A DNA stretch of 64,000 nt, taken from an uncultured Mucilaginibacter sp. Lineage in GTDB: Bacteria; Bacteroidota; Bacteroidia; Sphingobacteriales; Sphingobacteriaceae. Under the pieces are notes generated by a model that was not told where the DNA came from, did not search any database, and worked only from the letters and a program-made list of their open reading frames with translations. This document shows, one piece after another, positions 27,391 through 35,095 of the stretch. The stretch is from positions 1 through 64,000 of the forward strand of contig NZ_CAMLHX010000009.1 in NCBI RefSeq assembly GCF_946479965.1. Reading direction: 5' to 3'. Every line of letters begins with the position of its first letter. The first letter of the stretch is position 1. Both the position numbers and the translations under genes were made by a program.

Positions 27391-27672
27391 CTACTCCACC
27401 GACACAGTCAGCCCCTCTTGCTGCAAAATTTTCCGATAGATCTCCATCTCTGTAAAAGAACCTTCTAAAACAGCGCACTTACCTTCATTATGTACTTTCC
27501 AGGCTATTTTGCCCGCTTGCCCTTCAGTGTAATCAAGGTACTTCATCATACAATGTATCACATGGTCAAAGGTGTTAAAATCATCGTTCCATAATATTAA
27601 ACGATGCATTTCTTTTAATCCGGCCAGGAGTTCTTCCAGCGTAAAGGTTTCTTCTTTTGTTTGGGTGGACAT
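27391..27672 (-). CDS. clpS: ATP-dependent Clp protease adaptor ClpS
   Basis: 93 residues from the ATG at 27672. It delivers N-degron substrates to ClpAP. The conserved HRLILWNDDFNTFDHVIHCM holds the NDD region that begins the ClpS fold and its substrate pocket; AWKVHNEGKCAVLEGS is the second conserved block. The start is supported by a -7 box TAAATTTG (27681-27688, minus strand), which excludes the upstream TTG at 27693 and gives a very short leader. No clpA is adjacent. It is preceded by dcd on the same strand. Confidence 0.93.
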   Translation of the reverse strand: MSTQTKEETFTLEELLAGLKEMHRLILWNDDFNTFDHVIHCMMKYLDYTEGQAGKIAWKVHNEGKCAVLEGSFTEMEIYRKILQQEGLTVSVE

Positions 27673-27680
27673 GCGGGGAG

Positions 27681-27688
27681 CAAATTTA
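27681..27688 (-). promoter_or_regulatory. Putative -7 box TAAATTTG for clpS
   Basis: A full match to TAnnTTTG on the minus strand, 8 nt upstream of the clpS ATG at 27672. Confidence 0.55.
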
Positions 27689-27712
27689 CTCAAAAACCAT
27701 AAAAAACCCGCA

Positions 27713-28249
27713 TTAAAACGTATTCTTCCACATCATGCTCTCAACAGGGCGTGTTGATGGATTAGTATACTTAGCGTTGGTCTTCTGGCTATAGCTGGTT
27801 TCAACATCACCCTCAACTACAAAATAAATAAGCTGCCCTATCGGCATTCCCGGATAAACACGCACGGGCTGTATGCACGATATTTCAAGTGTCCAGGTGT
27901 TGCAAAAGCCCACATCGCCTTTACCGGCTGTGGCATGTATATCAATACCCAAACGCCCCGTGCTTGATTTACCCTCTAAAAACGGAATATGTTTATGGGT
28001 TTCTGTATACTCCATGGTTACCCCCAAATACAGGGTATTAGGTTGCAAAACAAAGCCTTCTTTAGGTATTTCAAAAGCATCTATCTCGTTATGCATTTTA
28101 GCATCTAACATGCGGTTGCGGTAGGTAGCCATGTGCTTGCCTAAATGCACGTCGTATGAGTTTGAACCGAGACATTCCTGTTTAAAAGGCTCAATTACAA
28201 TGTTTCCGTTGTCAATTTCCTCAAGAATACGTTTGTCTGATAAAATCAT
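27713..28249 (-). CDS. dcd: dCTP deaminase
   Basis: 178 residues from the ATG at 28249 (MILSDKRILEEID, the standard Dcd N-terminus); a longer frame from 28294 adds 15 unrelated residues. It converts dCTP to dUTP to feed dTMP synthesis. Visible are EGKSSTGRLGIDIHATAG, the substrate-binding serine/arginine block, and NTWTLEISCIQPVRVYPGM, which holds the catalytic Glu; the C-terminal nucleotide-capping segment is rich in Thr and Ser (SYSQKTNAKYTNPSTRP). It is divergent from the phosphopantetheinyl transferase gene. Confidence 0.95.
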   Translation of the reverse strand: MILSDKRILEEIDNGNIVIEPFKQECLGSNSYDVHLGKHMATYRNRMLDAKMHNEIDAFEIPKEGFVLQPNTLYLGVTMEYTETHKHIPFLEGKSSTGRLGIDIHATAGKGDVGFCNTWTLEISCIQPVRVYPGMPIGQLIYFVVEGDVETSYSQKTNAKYTNPSTRPVESMMWKNTF

Positions 28250-28293
28250 TGGGAGAAGGTTGATTGCGCGCTTAAAATTAGAATTAATTAACA

Positions 28294-28301
28294 TAAGTTT
28301 G
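28294..28301 (+). promoter_or_regulatory. Putative -7 box TAAGTTTG for the PPTase-lipB pair
   Basis: A full match to TAnnTTTG, 24 nt upstream of the phosphopantetheinyl transferase start at 28326, in the 76-bp divergent spacer with dcd. Confidence 0.55.
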
Positions 28302-28325
28302 CCATGCTTTTTGCAATTTTACTTT

Positions 28326-28964
28326 ATGGCTATAGCATACCGCCAACGGATTGATGATGATACTGAGTTTGCGCTCTGGAAGATTGAGGAACAAGCCGAT
28401 GAGCTATACCAACAGCTGCAACTTAACACAGACGAAAAGGCTTTTGTAGAAGGCATAAGTAACGGTAAACGCCACCTGCACTGGCTTGGCACCCGTGTTT
28501 TACTACGTAAAATGCTTAATACCGAAGAGTACATAGACTGCCGGATTGATGATCATGGCAAGCCTTACTTATTTACATTGCCCTACCACATCTCTTTAAG
28601 CCACTCTTTTGATTATGCTGCTGTAATGATAAGCCGTAAAAGCCCTGTTGGTATTGATGTGGAACAGATAAAAGAAAAGGTGGAGCGCATTGCCCATAAA
28701 TTTATGCGCCCGGCCGAACTTGACTTTATTGAGCCGCAACATAAAATTGAACAACTATATGTTTGCTGGTGCGCTAAGGAAGCTATATATAAATGCTATG
28801 GGCAACGCGAGGTATCGTTTGTAGACAATATTCTATTGCAGCCATTTAATTTTGAGGAGAAAGGATGGGTTGATGCCAACCTTAAAAATGAAGATGTTGA
28901 TCTGAGCTACACAGTGGGCTACCTGCAATATGAAGACTACATGATAGGGTACGTAAAGGGATAA
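28326..28964 (+). CDS. 4'-phosphopantetheinyl transferase (Sfp-type superfamily)
   Basis: 212 residues from the ATG at 28326. It transfers the phosphopantetheine arm of coenzyme A to a carrier protein. Signature motifs are VGIDVEQIKEKV (D111 and E113, magnesium ligands) and WCAKEAIYKCYG (K151, E152). ISLSHSFDYAAVMIS matches the CoA-binding SHS block. The length fits the Sfp type rather than the short trimeric AcpS. The gene runs straight into lipB, whose substrate is octanoyl-ACP, so it may modify the acyl carrier protein; this is an inference from context. The -7 box at 28294-28301 should drive both genes. Confidence 0.88.
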   Translation: MAIAYRQRIDDDTEFALWKIEEQADELYQQLQLNTDEKAFVEGISNGKRHLHWLGTRVLLRKMLNTEEYIDCRIDDHGKPYLFTLPYHISLSHSFDYAAVMISRKSPVGIDVEQIKEKVERIAHKFMRPAELDFIEPQHKIEQLYVCWCAKEAIYKCYGQREVSFVDNILLQPFNFEEKGWVDANLKNEDVDLSYTVGYLQYEDYMIGYVKG

Positions 28965-28967
28965 GTG

Positions 28968-29696
28968 ATGAAGAATAACAACGTTGAGGTACAGGACTGG
29001 GGACTGATAGATTATAAAGCAGCCTGGGATAAACAGGAAGCTATTTTTGCTGATACCATTGCTATAAAAACTGCCATACGCAACAGAACAGCTTTATTAA
29101 CAGCCGATGAGGAGCACCAGGATATAACACCTAATTATCTGATCTTTTGCGAGCATCCGCATGTTTATACGTTAGGGAAAAGTGGTAAGGCTGAAAACCT
29201 GCTACTTGATGATGCCGGATTAGAAGAAAAGCATGCCAGCTTTTACCCCATTAACCGCGGTGGTGATATTACTTATCACGGGCCGGGGCAATTGGTATGT
29301 TATCCCATATTAGACCTGGATAATTTTTTTACAGACATACATTTATACCTGCGCAAACTGGAGGAGGCCATCATACTTACTTTGGCTGATTATGGGCTGA
29401 CTGCCGGACGTTACTCGGGCTATACCGGTGTTTGGTTTGATGCCGATAACGAACGTGCCCGCAAAATATGTGCTATGGGTGTACGCTGCAGTCGCTGGGT
29501 TACCATGCACGGGCTTGCGCTAAATGTTAACAGTAGTTTAGATTATTTTAAAAATATTGTTCCCTGCGGGATAGACGACAAAGCGGTAACATCCCTGCAA
29601 AAGGAATTAGGCCGCGATGTAGATATAAAAGAAGTCCAACAAATACTGCAACAGCATATTGCTAAGTTGTTTGATATGCTATTGGTGTTCGCTTAA
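28968..29696 (+). CDS. lipB: Octanoyl-[ACP]:protein octanoyltransferase LipB
   Basis: 242 residues from the ATG at 28968; a GTG at 28965 is also in frame. It moves octanoyl from acyl carrier protein onto lipoyl domains, the first step of lipoate synthesis. The catalytic Cys is C200 in NIVPCGI, and the conserved blocks FCEHPHVYTLGKSG, NRGGDITYHGPGQLVCYPI, KICAMGVRCSRWVTMHGLA are all present. The Lys of KICAMGVR is the family's second catalytic residue. It starts 3 bp after the phosphopantetheinyl transferase stop. It ends at the edge of the hairpin array. Confidence 0.96.
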   Translation: MKNNNVEVQDWGLIDYKAAWDKQEAIFADTIAIKTAIRNRTALLTADEEHQDITPNYLIFCEHPHVYTLGKSGKAENLLLDDAGLEEKHASFYPINRGGDITYHGPGQLVCYPILDLDNFFTDIHLYLRKLEEAIILTLADYGLTAGRYSGYTGVWFDADNERARKICAMGVRCSRWVTMHGLALNVNSSLDYFKNIVPCGIDDKAVTSLQKELGRDVDIKEVQQILQQHIAKLFDMLLVFA

Positions 29697-29709
29697 GAGT
29701 GGCATCAAA

Positions 29710-29921
29710 CGTTCCTATGGAACGAAAATGTAGTATCATCCCGGTGGGGCATGTGGTTTAGTGAAGGAATTTGCTAAATCAATGCGTCATAGACGCAAAA
29801 GGTCGGTAGAGAATGTTAAAAAGACACATGCATGCCGTAGGTATGCAACCTAAGTGGCGTACCCATGGCACGCTTTTCTCTCCAGCTATTTTTCTACCGA
29901 CCTTTTAACTCCTACGGAGTT
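29710..29921. repeat. Array of triloop mini-hairpins with outer 14-bp bracket
   Basis: This spacer (29697-29996) holds five clear short inverted repeats with 3-nt loops: CGTTCC-TAT-GGAACG (29710-29724), TGCGTC-ATA-GACGCA (29783-29797), TGCATGCC-GTA-GGTATGCA (29829-29847, one G-T pair), GCGTACC-CAT-GGCACGC (29857-29873, one mismatch) and AACTCC-TAC-GGAGTT (29907-29921). A sixth, imperfect one is ATCCC-GGT-GGGG around 29738-29749. A perfect 14-bp inverted pair, AAAAGGTCGGTAGA at 29797-29810 with 29893-29906, encloses two of the hairpins. Stems differ in sequence while the design is constant. Confidence 0.85.
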
Positions 29922-29970
29922 TTTTACCTTAATGACATCTAAAAAAAACTTTTTTTAAAAAATGTTTGTT

Positions 29971-29978
29971 TATCTTTG
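29971..29978 (+). promoter_or_regulatory. -7 box TATCTTTG for the toxin-antitoxin operon
   Basis: A full match to TAnnTTTG lying 18 nt before the ATG at 29997. It overlaps the in-frame TTG at 29976, which therefore cannot be the start. Confidence 0.65.
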
Positions 29979-29996
29979 ACAAGTGTCGTAAATTTG

Positions 29997-30422
29997 ATGA
30001 CAGATGACAAAGCCATGAGTAAAGAAAAGAAATATCCAACCTTTGATGATGACTCCTTTAATCTGGCCAATATGGTTAGAGAGGGTGTACCGTATCCTTA
30101 TTTCACCAGGCTTTCTACTCAAATTAATTTTGGTTTCGAGGAGTGGTCATCCTACCTACATCTTTCTGAACGTACTATTCAGCGGTATAAAAAGGAAAAG
30201 AAATCTTTCGATCCTATCTACTCTGAAAAAATATTACAAATTGAACAGCTCTATAAAAAAGGCATTGATGTTTTTGGCGTAGCCGATAACTTTTATACCT
30301 GGATGGATACCAAAAGCGTTGCCCTGGGTGGTATAAGGCCCAAAGATATGCTGGATACCTCTTTCGGTATTAACCTTATTTATGATGAGTTAGGGCGCAT
30401 TGAACACGGCATATTTGCATGA
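29997..30422 (+). CDS. Xre/MbcA/ParS-type antitoxin of the RES-Xre system
   Basis: 141 residues from the ATG at 29997; a second ATG at 30015 is also possible. The N-terminal half contains a helix-turn-helix-like stretch (WSSYLHLSERTIQRYKKEKK) and the C-terminal half the MbcA/ParS/Xre toxin-binding domain (DUF2384) with ALGGIRPKDMLDTSFG. In such systems the antitoxin neutralises the RES toxin by blocking its active-site cleft and represses its own promoter. The toxin gene overlaps the last 4 nt (ATGA), so expression is coupled. The promoter lies at 29971-29978; operator sequences were not identified with certainty. Confidence 0.86.
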   Translation: MTDDKAMSKEKKYPTFDDDSFNLANMVREGVPYPYFTRLSTQINFGFEEWSSYLHLSERTIQRYKKEKKSFDPIYSEKILQIEQLYKKGIDVFGVADNFYTWMDTKSVALGGIRPKDMLDTSFGINLIYDELGRIEHGIFA

Positions 30423-30880
30423 TTGTTTACCGGCTTAGCAAGCAGGCATATATTAATGATCTGTCGGGCTACGGCGCCGAAAAAACCGGCGGCCGCTGGA
30501 ACAGCAAGGGCGTACCCATGTTGTATACGGCAGCATCGCGCGCCTTAGCTGTGGTTGAGATAGCCGTTCATGTCCCTTTTGGTATTATCCCTACTGATTA
30601 CTACCTGGCGACAATTGAAATACCTGATAAAGTAAGCATTCCCCGGGTAGAAATTGCCGACCTGCCCGCTAACTGGAACACTAATCCTTTTATAAAAACA
30701 ACGCAGTTAATAGGCGACGGATTTATTAAAAGCAACAAGCACTTAATGGTACAGGTACCATCGGCAACAGTTAGCGGCGATCATAATTACCTTATTAATC
30801 CTCGCCATCCCGATTTTAAAAATGTGCGCATTAGGAGTATTGACGCTTTTGAGTTTGACTCCCGGCTGTTTAAGAAATAA
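30419..30880 (+). CDS. RES-domain toxin (NAD+ phosphorylase/glycohydrolase family)
   Basis: 153 residues. The RES domain spans nearly all of it: MIVYRLSKQAY with the first conserved Arg, GGRWNSKGVPMLYTA with the second, and ALAVVEIAVH with the conserved Glu; IPTDYYLATIEI and the late KSNKHLMVQVPSA with NYLINPRHPDF are the usual C-terminal blocks. RES toxins deplete cellular NAD+, and all expected polar residues appear intact. The length matches the family. It overlaps the antitoxin gene by 4 nt. Confidence 0.9.
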   Translation: MIVYRLSKQAYINDLSGYGAEKTGGRWNSKGVPMLYTAASRALAVVEIAVHVPFGIIPTDYYLATIEIPDKVSIPRVEIADLPANWNTNPFIKTTQLIGDGFIKSNKHLMVQVPSATVSGDHNYLINPRHPDFKNVRIRSIDAFEFDSRLFKK

Positions 30881-30941
30881 ATCTTGCCCTCTTTAGCATC
30901 CGTTACAACATAGTTTTCGTATTATAGGTTAGGGGCTTTTT

Positions 30942-31649
30942 ATGAAAACGATTCCTTTACTATTACTCTCGATTGCCACATTAACGGGATGCGCTAAAAA
31001 AAGCGAGTTTAACAACACGCCCGGCCCTGGTGGTGTGTATATAAATCTATCTGCAAAATACCTGGCTTTGGGCGATTCTTACACTATTGGACAATCAGTC
31101 CCGCTTGATATGTCTTTTCCCTACCAACTGGCGCGGTTGCTTGGCCAGGCACCGGCAAATAATCCTGACATTATTGCTACCACGGGATGGACAACAAACA
31201 ACCTGATAAATGCCATTGACCAAAGTGGTGTGCAGAATAAAAAATATGACATTGTTACGCTGCTTATTGGTGTTAACGACCAATACCAGGGCATTAGTAC
31301 TACTATCTACAGCAACAATTTTAGCAAGTTACTTAATACTGCCATATCGTTTGCCAACAATAAGGTTAACCGGGTTTTTGTAATTTCTATACCCGATTAC
31401 AGTGTTACCCCTTTTGCGGCGTATGCTAACAGAGATAAGATAGCCTCAGAAATAGATCAATTTAACGCCATAAATAAACAAATAACACAGGCCGCGGGCG
31501 TTACTTATCTTAATATAACTGATATCTCCCGAACAGCCACAACACAACCTGATCTGATTGCCGGTGATGGTCTGCATCCATCAGCTAAAATGTATGGTCT
31601 GTGGGTGCAAAGGCTTGAACCATTGGTAAGATCTGCGCTATCGCAGTAA
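30942..31649 (+). CDS. SGNH/GDSL-family hydrolase lipoprotein
   Basis: 235 residues. The signal peptide ends at a lipobox (ATLTGC) followed by AKK. Catalytic blocks of the SGNH fold are visible: block I KYLALGDSYTIGQ (nucleophile Ser), block III TLLIGVNDQYQG (GxND), and block V GDGLHPS (Asp-x-x-His). These predict an esterase or lipase-like enzyme acting on an acylated substrate in the periplasm or at the outer membrane, perhaps deacetylating glycans. The gene stands alone, 61 bp after the toxin-antitoxin pair. Substrate unknown. Confidence 0.87.
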   Translation: MKTIPLLLLSIATLTGCAKKSEFNNTPGPGGVYINLSAKYLALGDSYTIGQSVPLDMSFPYQLARLLGQAPANNPDIIATTGWTTNNLINAIDQSGVQNKKYDIVTLLIGVNDQYQGISTTIYSNNFSKLLNTAISFANNKVNRVFVISIPDYSVTPFAAYANRDKIASEIDQFNAINKQITQAAGVTYLNITDISRTATTQPDLIAGDGLHPSAKMYGLWVQRLEPLVRSALSQ

Positions 31650-31657
31650 AAAATTGC

Positions 31658-31866
31658 TGTTGCAAAGAATCTCAAAAAAGCACCAATTTTAACATTTTAT
31701 AATTAGTTTATAATCAGTAGCCTATATAGAATTTACAGCTAACTTTTCTGACGAATAAGTCTGTTGCAAAGTGTTGCATGTGAAAATACTAACTATTTAC
31801 CAATCAGTCATTTATGAAAAATTACTGTTACAAGTGTTGCATCTGTTGCTTATATTTTCTGCAACA
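31658..31866. repeat. Intergenic element with TGTTGCA words (copy A)
   Basis: Fills the convergent spacer between the GDSL gene and sdaA (31650-31913). TGTTGCA occurs at 31658, 31762, 31772 and 31835, and its reverse complement TGCAACA at 31860. The pair at 31762-31778 forms TGTTGCAAAGTGTTGCA. Positions 31735-31778 align with 63221-63263 of copy B at about three quarters identity. Confidence 0.75.
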
Positions 31867-31913
31867 CCTGCGTTAACGGTCTTAAAAGGACATTAGTAGA
31901 AAACAGCAATAAC

Positions 31914-33341
31914 CTAACACTCCGGTAAGCTCAACGGGATGTTGATAGCAAGGCCGCCATCAGATGTTTCTTTGTATTTAACGTTCATGTCCTGCGCGGT
32001 TTGCCACATGGTTTTAACAACAGCATCCAAACTTACTTTGGCTTTATCCGGGTTACTTTGCAAAGCCAGTTGCGATGCTGTTATCGCTTTTATGGCACCC
32101 ATGGTATTGCGCTCAATGCAGGGCACCTGCACCAGGCCACCTATTGGGTCGCAGGTCATGCCTAAGTGGTGCTCCATTGCTATCTCTGCCGCCATCAATA
32201 CCTGCCGCTGAGAGCCACCTAAACGCTCTGTAAGCGCTGCCGCCGCCATTGCCGATGATACACCTATCTCAGCCTGGCAACCGCCCATAGCGGCGGATAT
32301 GGTGGCTCCCTTTTTGAAGATACTGCCAACCTCTGAAGCGGTGAGTAAAAACTTAATAATGTTGTCATCATCAAACCCATCGCAAAACGCGATATAGTAT
32401 TGCAGCACCGCCGGAATAACCCCCGCCGCTCCGTTAGTGGGCGCAGTAACTACCCTGCCGAACGACGCGTTCTCTTCATTAACCGCCAACGCAAAACAGC
32501 TTACCCAATCCAATATATTATGAAAGCTGTCGCCGGTTTTCCTGATGGCGCTTACCCATTCTTCGTAGTTAGTATAGGTGTTGCTGCCTATCAGGCGTTT
32601 ATTCAGCTCGGCGGCGCGGCGGGCTACGTTGAGGCCGCCCGGCAGGTAACCTCCTGAATGGCAACCGCGGTACATGCATTCGGCCATTACCTTAAAAATT
32701 CTCAGCACACCATCGCGGGTTTCCTTTTCGCTGCGCCAGGCCAGCTCGTTTTCCATCACTACATCGGATATCTTGAGACCTGTTTTTATACACCAGTGCA
32801 GCAGGTTAGCCGCGGTGTCTATTGGGAATGGTAAGTCAACTTCCGGCCTTGAGCTCCCTTGCTGCCCTTCTGTAACCACAAACCCGCCACCTATTGAATA
32901 GTAGGTTTGGGACATGGCTTTGCCATTGGTTAACAGCGCCTGAAAAGTTACGGCGTTAGGATGAAAAGGAAGGCTTTCGTTATAAAGGAACAACAGGTCA
33001 TTTTCAAAAGCAAACGGAATTTGCTTTGTGCCGCCAAGTAACAACTTGTGGTCGGATTTGATCCGGCTTATTTCCTCCTCTATTTTATCAACGGGGAAGG
33101 TAACGGGGTCAAATCCACTAAGGCCCAGTAAAATCGCAATATCCGTTCCGTGGCCATGCCCGGTTTTCGCCAGTGAGCCATAAAGCAATACTTTAACTTC
33201 ACTAACCAGTGAAAAAGCACCCTCTCTTTGAAGCAGCTGCACAAATTGCTGCGCCGCACGCCATGGCCCAAGTGTATGCGAACTTGACGGACCAATGCCC
33301 ACCTTAAACATATCAAATACCGAAATTTGCTCGCGTTGCAT
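31914..33341 (-). CDS. sdaA: L-serine ammonia-lyase, iron-sulfur type
   Basis: 475 residues, the single-chain form with both beta and alpha domains. It deaminates L-serine to pyruvate and ammonia using a [4Fe-4S] cluster. Diagnostic segments are [20 protein letters not shown] at the N-terminus, [18 protein letters not shown], and the cluster cysteines in [27 protein letters not shown] and VQVPCIERN. The gene is monocistronic and faces the GDSL gene across a repeat-filled spacer. Confidence 0.96.
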   Translation of the reverse strand: MQREQISVFDMFKVGIGPSSSHTLGPWRAAQQFVQLLQREGAFSLVSEVKVLLYGSLAKTGHGHGTDIAILLGLSGFDPVTFPVDKIEEEISRIKSDHKLLLGGTKQIPFAFENDLLFLYNESLPFHPNAVTFQALLTNGKAMSQTYYSIGGGFVVTEGQQGSSRPEVDLPFPIDTAANLLHWCIKTGLKISDVVMENELAWRSEKETRDGVLRIFKVMAECMYRGCHSGGYLPGGLNVARRAAELNKRLIGSNTYTNYEEWVSAIRKTGDSFHNILDWVSCFALAVNEENASFGRVVTAPTNGAAGVIPAVLQYYIAFCDGFDDDNIIKFLLTASEVGSIFKKGATISAAMGGCQAEIGVSSAMAAAALTERLGGSQRQVLMAAEIAMEHHLGMTCDPIGGLVQVPCIERNTMGAIKAITASQLALQSNPDKAKVSLDAVVKTMWQTAQDMNVKYKETSDGGLAINIPLSLPEC

Positions 33342-33474
33342 AGCCGCAATTTACGGATAATAAGGCGTTTTACCTTCCTGTTTGTACCGCTATAAGTAGG
33401 TTTGGATTTAATTTTTTTTATATTGCAGTTAATATTAACCCTTAACTTATTAAACCCTTTTATCTTATCCAATT

Positions 33475-33927
33475 ATGAACGATTACGATTACTCTTCGGG
33501 CACGGCTGATGGTGGCCTTGTAGCTTTAGTTTTTGGTGCCCTGTTAATTCCACTACTGGTCATTTGGGTCATTACCGTTATTGGCATGTGGAAAACGTTT
33601 GAAAAAGCAGGCAAACCGGGCTGGGCAGCCATCATCCCAATTTACAATTACATTGTAATGCTCGAAATTATTGGTAAACCTATATGGTGGATAATTTTGC
33701 TGTTATTACCTTGTGTTAATATCGTTATTGCGGTTTGGGTAATTAACTTATTGGCTAAAAGCTTCGGTAAAAGCGAAGGCTTTACCATCGGTCTTTTATT
33801 TTTCCCTTTTATATTTTATCCAATTTTAGGATTCGGCAGTGCCACTTATCAAGGTCCGTCAGCCAAAGAAGCACAACCGGTAAATTTCCCTCAAGATCCA
33901 TTTAATACCACGCCTCCACAGGTTTAA
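33475..33927 (+). CDS. DUF5684-type membrane protein
   Basis: 150 residues with three or four hydrophobic helices (about 18-40, 47-66, 70-92, 98-118) and the recurrent KTFEKAGKPGWAAIIPIYNYIVMLEIIGKPIWWIL-type block that defines DUF5684, of which the core here is GKPGWAAIIPIYN. The C-terminal 25 residues are proline-rich and probably cytoplasmic. Proteins with this domain are sometimes fused to signal peptidase I or found near it; none is present here. The stop overlaps the next start (TAATG at 33925-33929), so translation is coupled. Function unknown. Confidence 0.8.
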   Translation: MNDYDYSSGTADGGLVALVFGALLIPLLVIWVITVIGMWKTFEKAGKPGWAAIIPIYNYIVMLEIIGKPIWWIILLLLPCVNIVIAVWVINLLAKSFGKSEGFTIGLLFFPFIFYPILGFGSATYQGPSAKEAQPVNFPQDPFNTTPPQV

Positions 33928-34304
33928 TGGCAATAATATCTGCCATAATTATATCCCGCAGTCAACCACTTTTTATCAGCTGGCTGCGGGATCATTTGTT
34001 ACCTTGTCCGTTTAAATATATCACCGGTTTGGATTGCCCGGGCTGCGGTTTTCAGCGTTCATTGCTGGCGCTCGTGCAGGGGAATTTAAGCGAAAGCTTT
34101 CGCCTCTACCCCCCAACAATTCCCCTATTGCTTTTTTTTCTCTACGGAATTGCCGACAGGTTTTTTAAGCTGGATAATGAGAAAGGACTGGTAAAAAAAA
34201 GCTTGTTTATTGTAGTTGGATGGGTAATACTGATTAATTACGGAATAAAGTTATGGTATATTGCTCACGATAGATCCCCGGCACTGGCTGCTGCTATAAT
34301 GTGA
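33927..34304 (+). CDS. DUF2752 membrane protein
   Basis: 125 residues with helices near 5-18, 62-80 and 95-112. The conserved Cys motif CPFKYITGLDCPGCGFQRSL, with CPGCG and a following Arg, identifies the DUF2752 family, small membrane proteins of unknown role. It is coupled to the preceding DUF5684 gene, a known pairing in Bacteroidota. Its last 40 nt overlap the end of the convergent RDD gene. Confidence 0.87.
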   Translation: MAIISAIIISRSQPLFISWLRDHLLPCPFKYITGLDCPGCGFQRSLLALVQGNLSESFRLYPPTIPLLLFFLYGIADRFFKLDNEKGLVKKSLFIVVGWVILINYGIKLWYIAHDRSPALAAAIM

Positions 34305-35008
34305 TTGTAGTCTTTAATAAGGGTTTGTAAAAACCGCATATCATCCATATTCGTCTCAACGTTTAATACCGTTTTTAGCTTGGTGGCTGTATTGTATAGC
34401 AAAACGCCGTTGCCGGATTGTATGTAATTTAACAGCACTTCATGTATCAGGGCGATATCCTTATCAGTTAACTGCGCCGCTTCAGGAAAAACTGTTTTGT
34501 ATCCTTCTTCTTCGGGCGGCGTAAATGCAATATCTTTCATCTTAGTGTTTGGGCTGGTTCTTATCAAGGTGGTGCCGGCTACCATATCGCCAACGCGTTG
34601 GTTCTTCTCGCTTACCGCTGCTGATATCAACCCGCAAAGACTCGCGGTAAGCGAAAAATCAACGATCCGGAACAACCATCGAAGCATATACTGACCAACA
34701 GACGGCCGTCCGCCATCCAGACTGATCACTTTAATCTTCATTATCTTTTTCCCGATGCTTTGGCCGTTCATAAAAATTTCACAAAGCAAATCGTAAAAAA
34801 CATACAGGATGCCAAAAATGGCAATCATTATACCAACACCAACGCCTTTAAAGTCGTTACTGCCCAAACTTATGGTTATAGCGGCAGCGACAATGACTAT
34901 GATAAACAACAATCCATCAAGCAGACGTGCCAATATGCGTGGGCCCACTCCCGCTATTTCATAGTCGATGTCGATGTTTTGTGATGTTGTGATACGGATG
35001 GTTTGCAT
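34265..35008 (-). CDS. RDD family membrane protein
   Basis: 247 residues from the ATG at 35008 (MQTIRITTSQNIDIDYEIAG); a longer frame to 35038 adds ten residues and looks less natural. The RDD domain (about 15-150) has PRILARLLDGLLFIIVIV with the Arg and two Asp positions, FMNGQSIGKKIMKIKVIS and MLRWLFRIVDF. The C-terminal third is hydrophilic. RDD proteins are commonly encoded with SpoIIM-type, MoxR and DUF58 proteins; here it is divergent from that operon, 87 bp away. Its 3' end overlaps the DUF2752 gene on the other strand. Confidence 0.88.
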   Translation of the reverse strand: MQTIRITTSQNIDIDYEIAGVGPRILARLLDGLLFIIVIVAAAITISLGSNDFKGVGVGIMIAIFGILYVFYDLLCEIFMNGQSIGKKIMKIKVISLDGGRPSVGQYMLRWLFRIVDFSLTASLCGLISAAVSEKNQRVGDMVAGTTLIRTSPNTKMKDIAFTPPEEEGYKTVFPEAAQLTDKDIALIHEVLLNYIQSGNGVLLYNTATKLKTVLNVETNMDDMRFLQTLIKDYNHIIAAASAGDLS

Positions 35009-35095
35009 TGTGGTTTTTTTTATTAGCTGAATATTCAATAAATAGTTGAATGATACAAATTTTGTAGCTATTTTAACCCTGCCAATTGATTATTA

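Noticed and set aside
29710..29921. CRISPR array
   Set aside because: The units differ in sequence, spacing is irregular and no cas genes are present; only hairpin design is shared.
29976..29996. TTG start for the antitoxin
   Set aside because: The codon overlaps the TATCTTTG -7 box, so it would not be transcribed.
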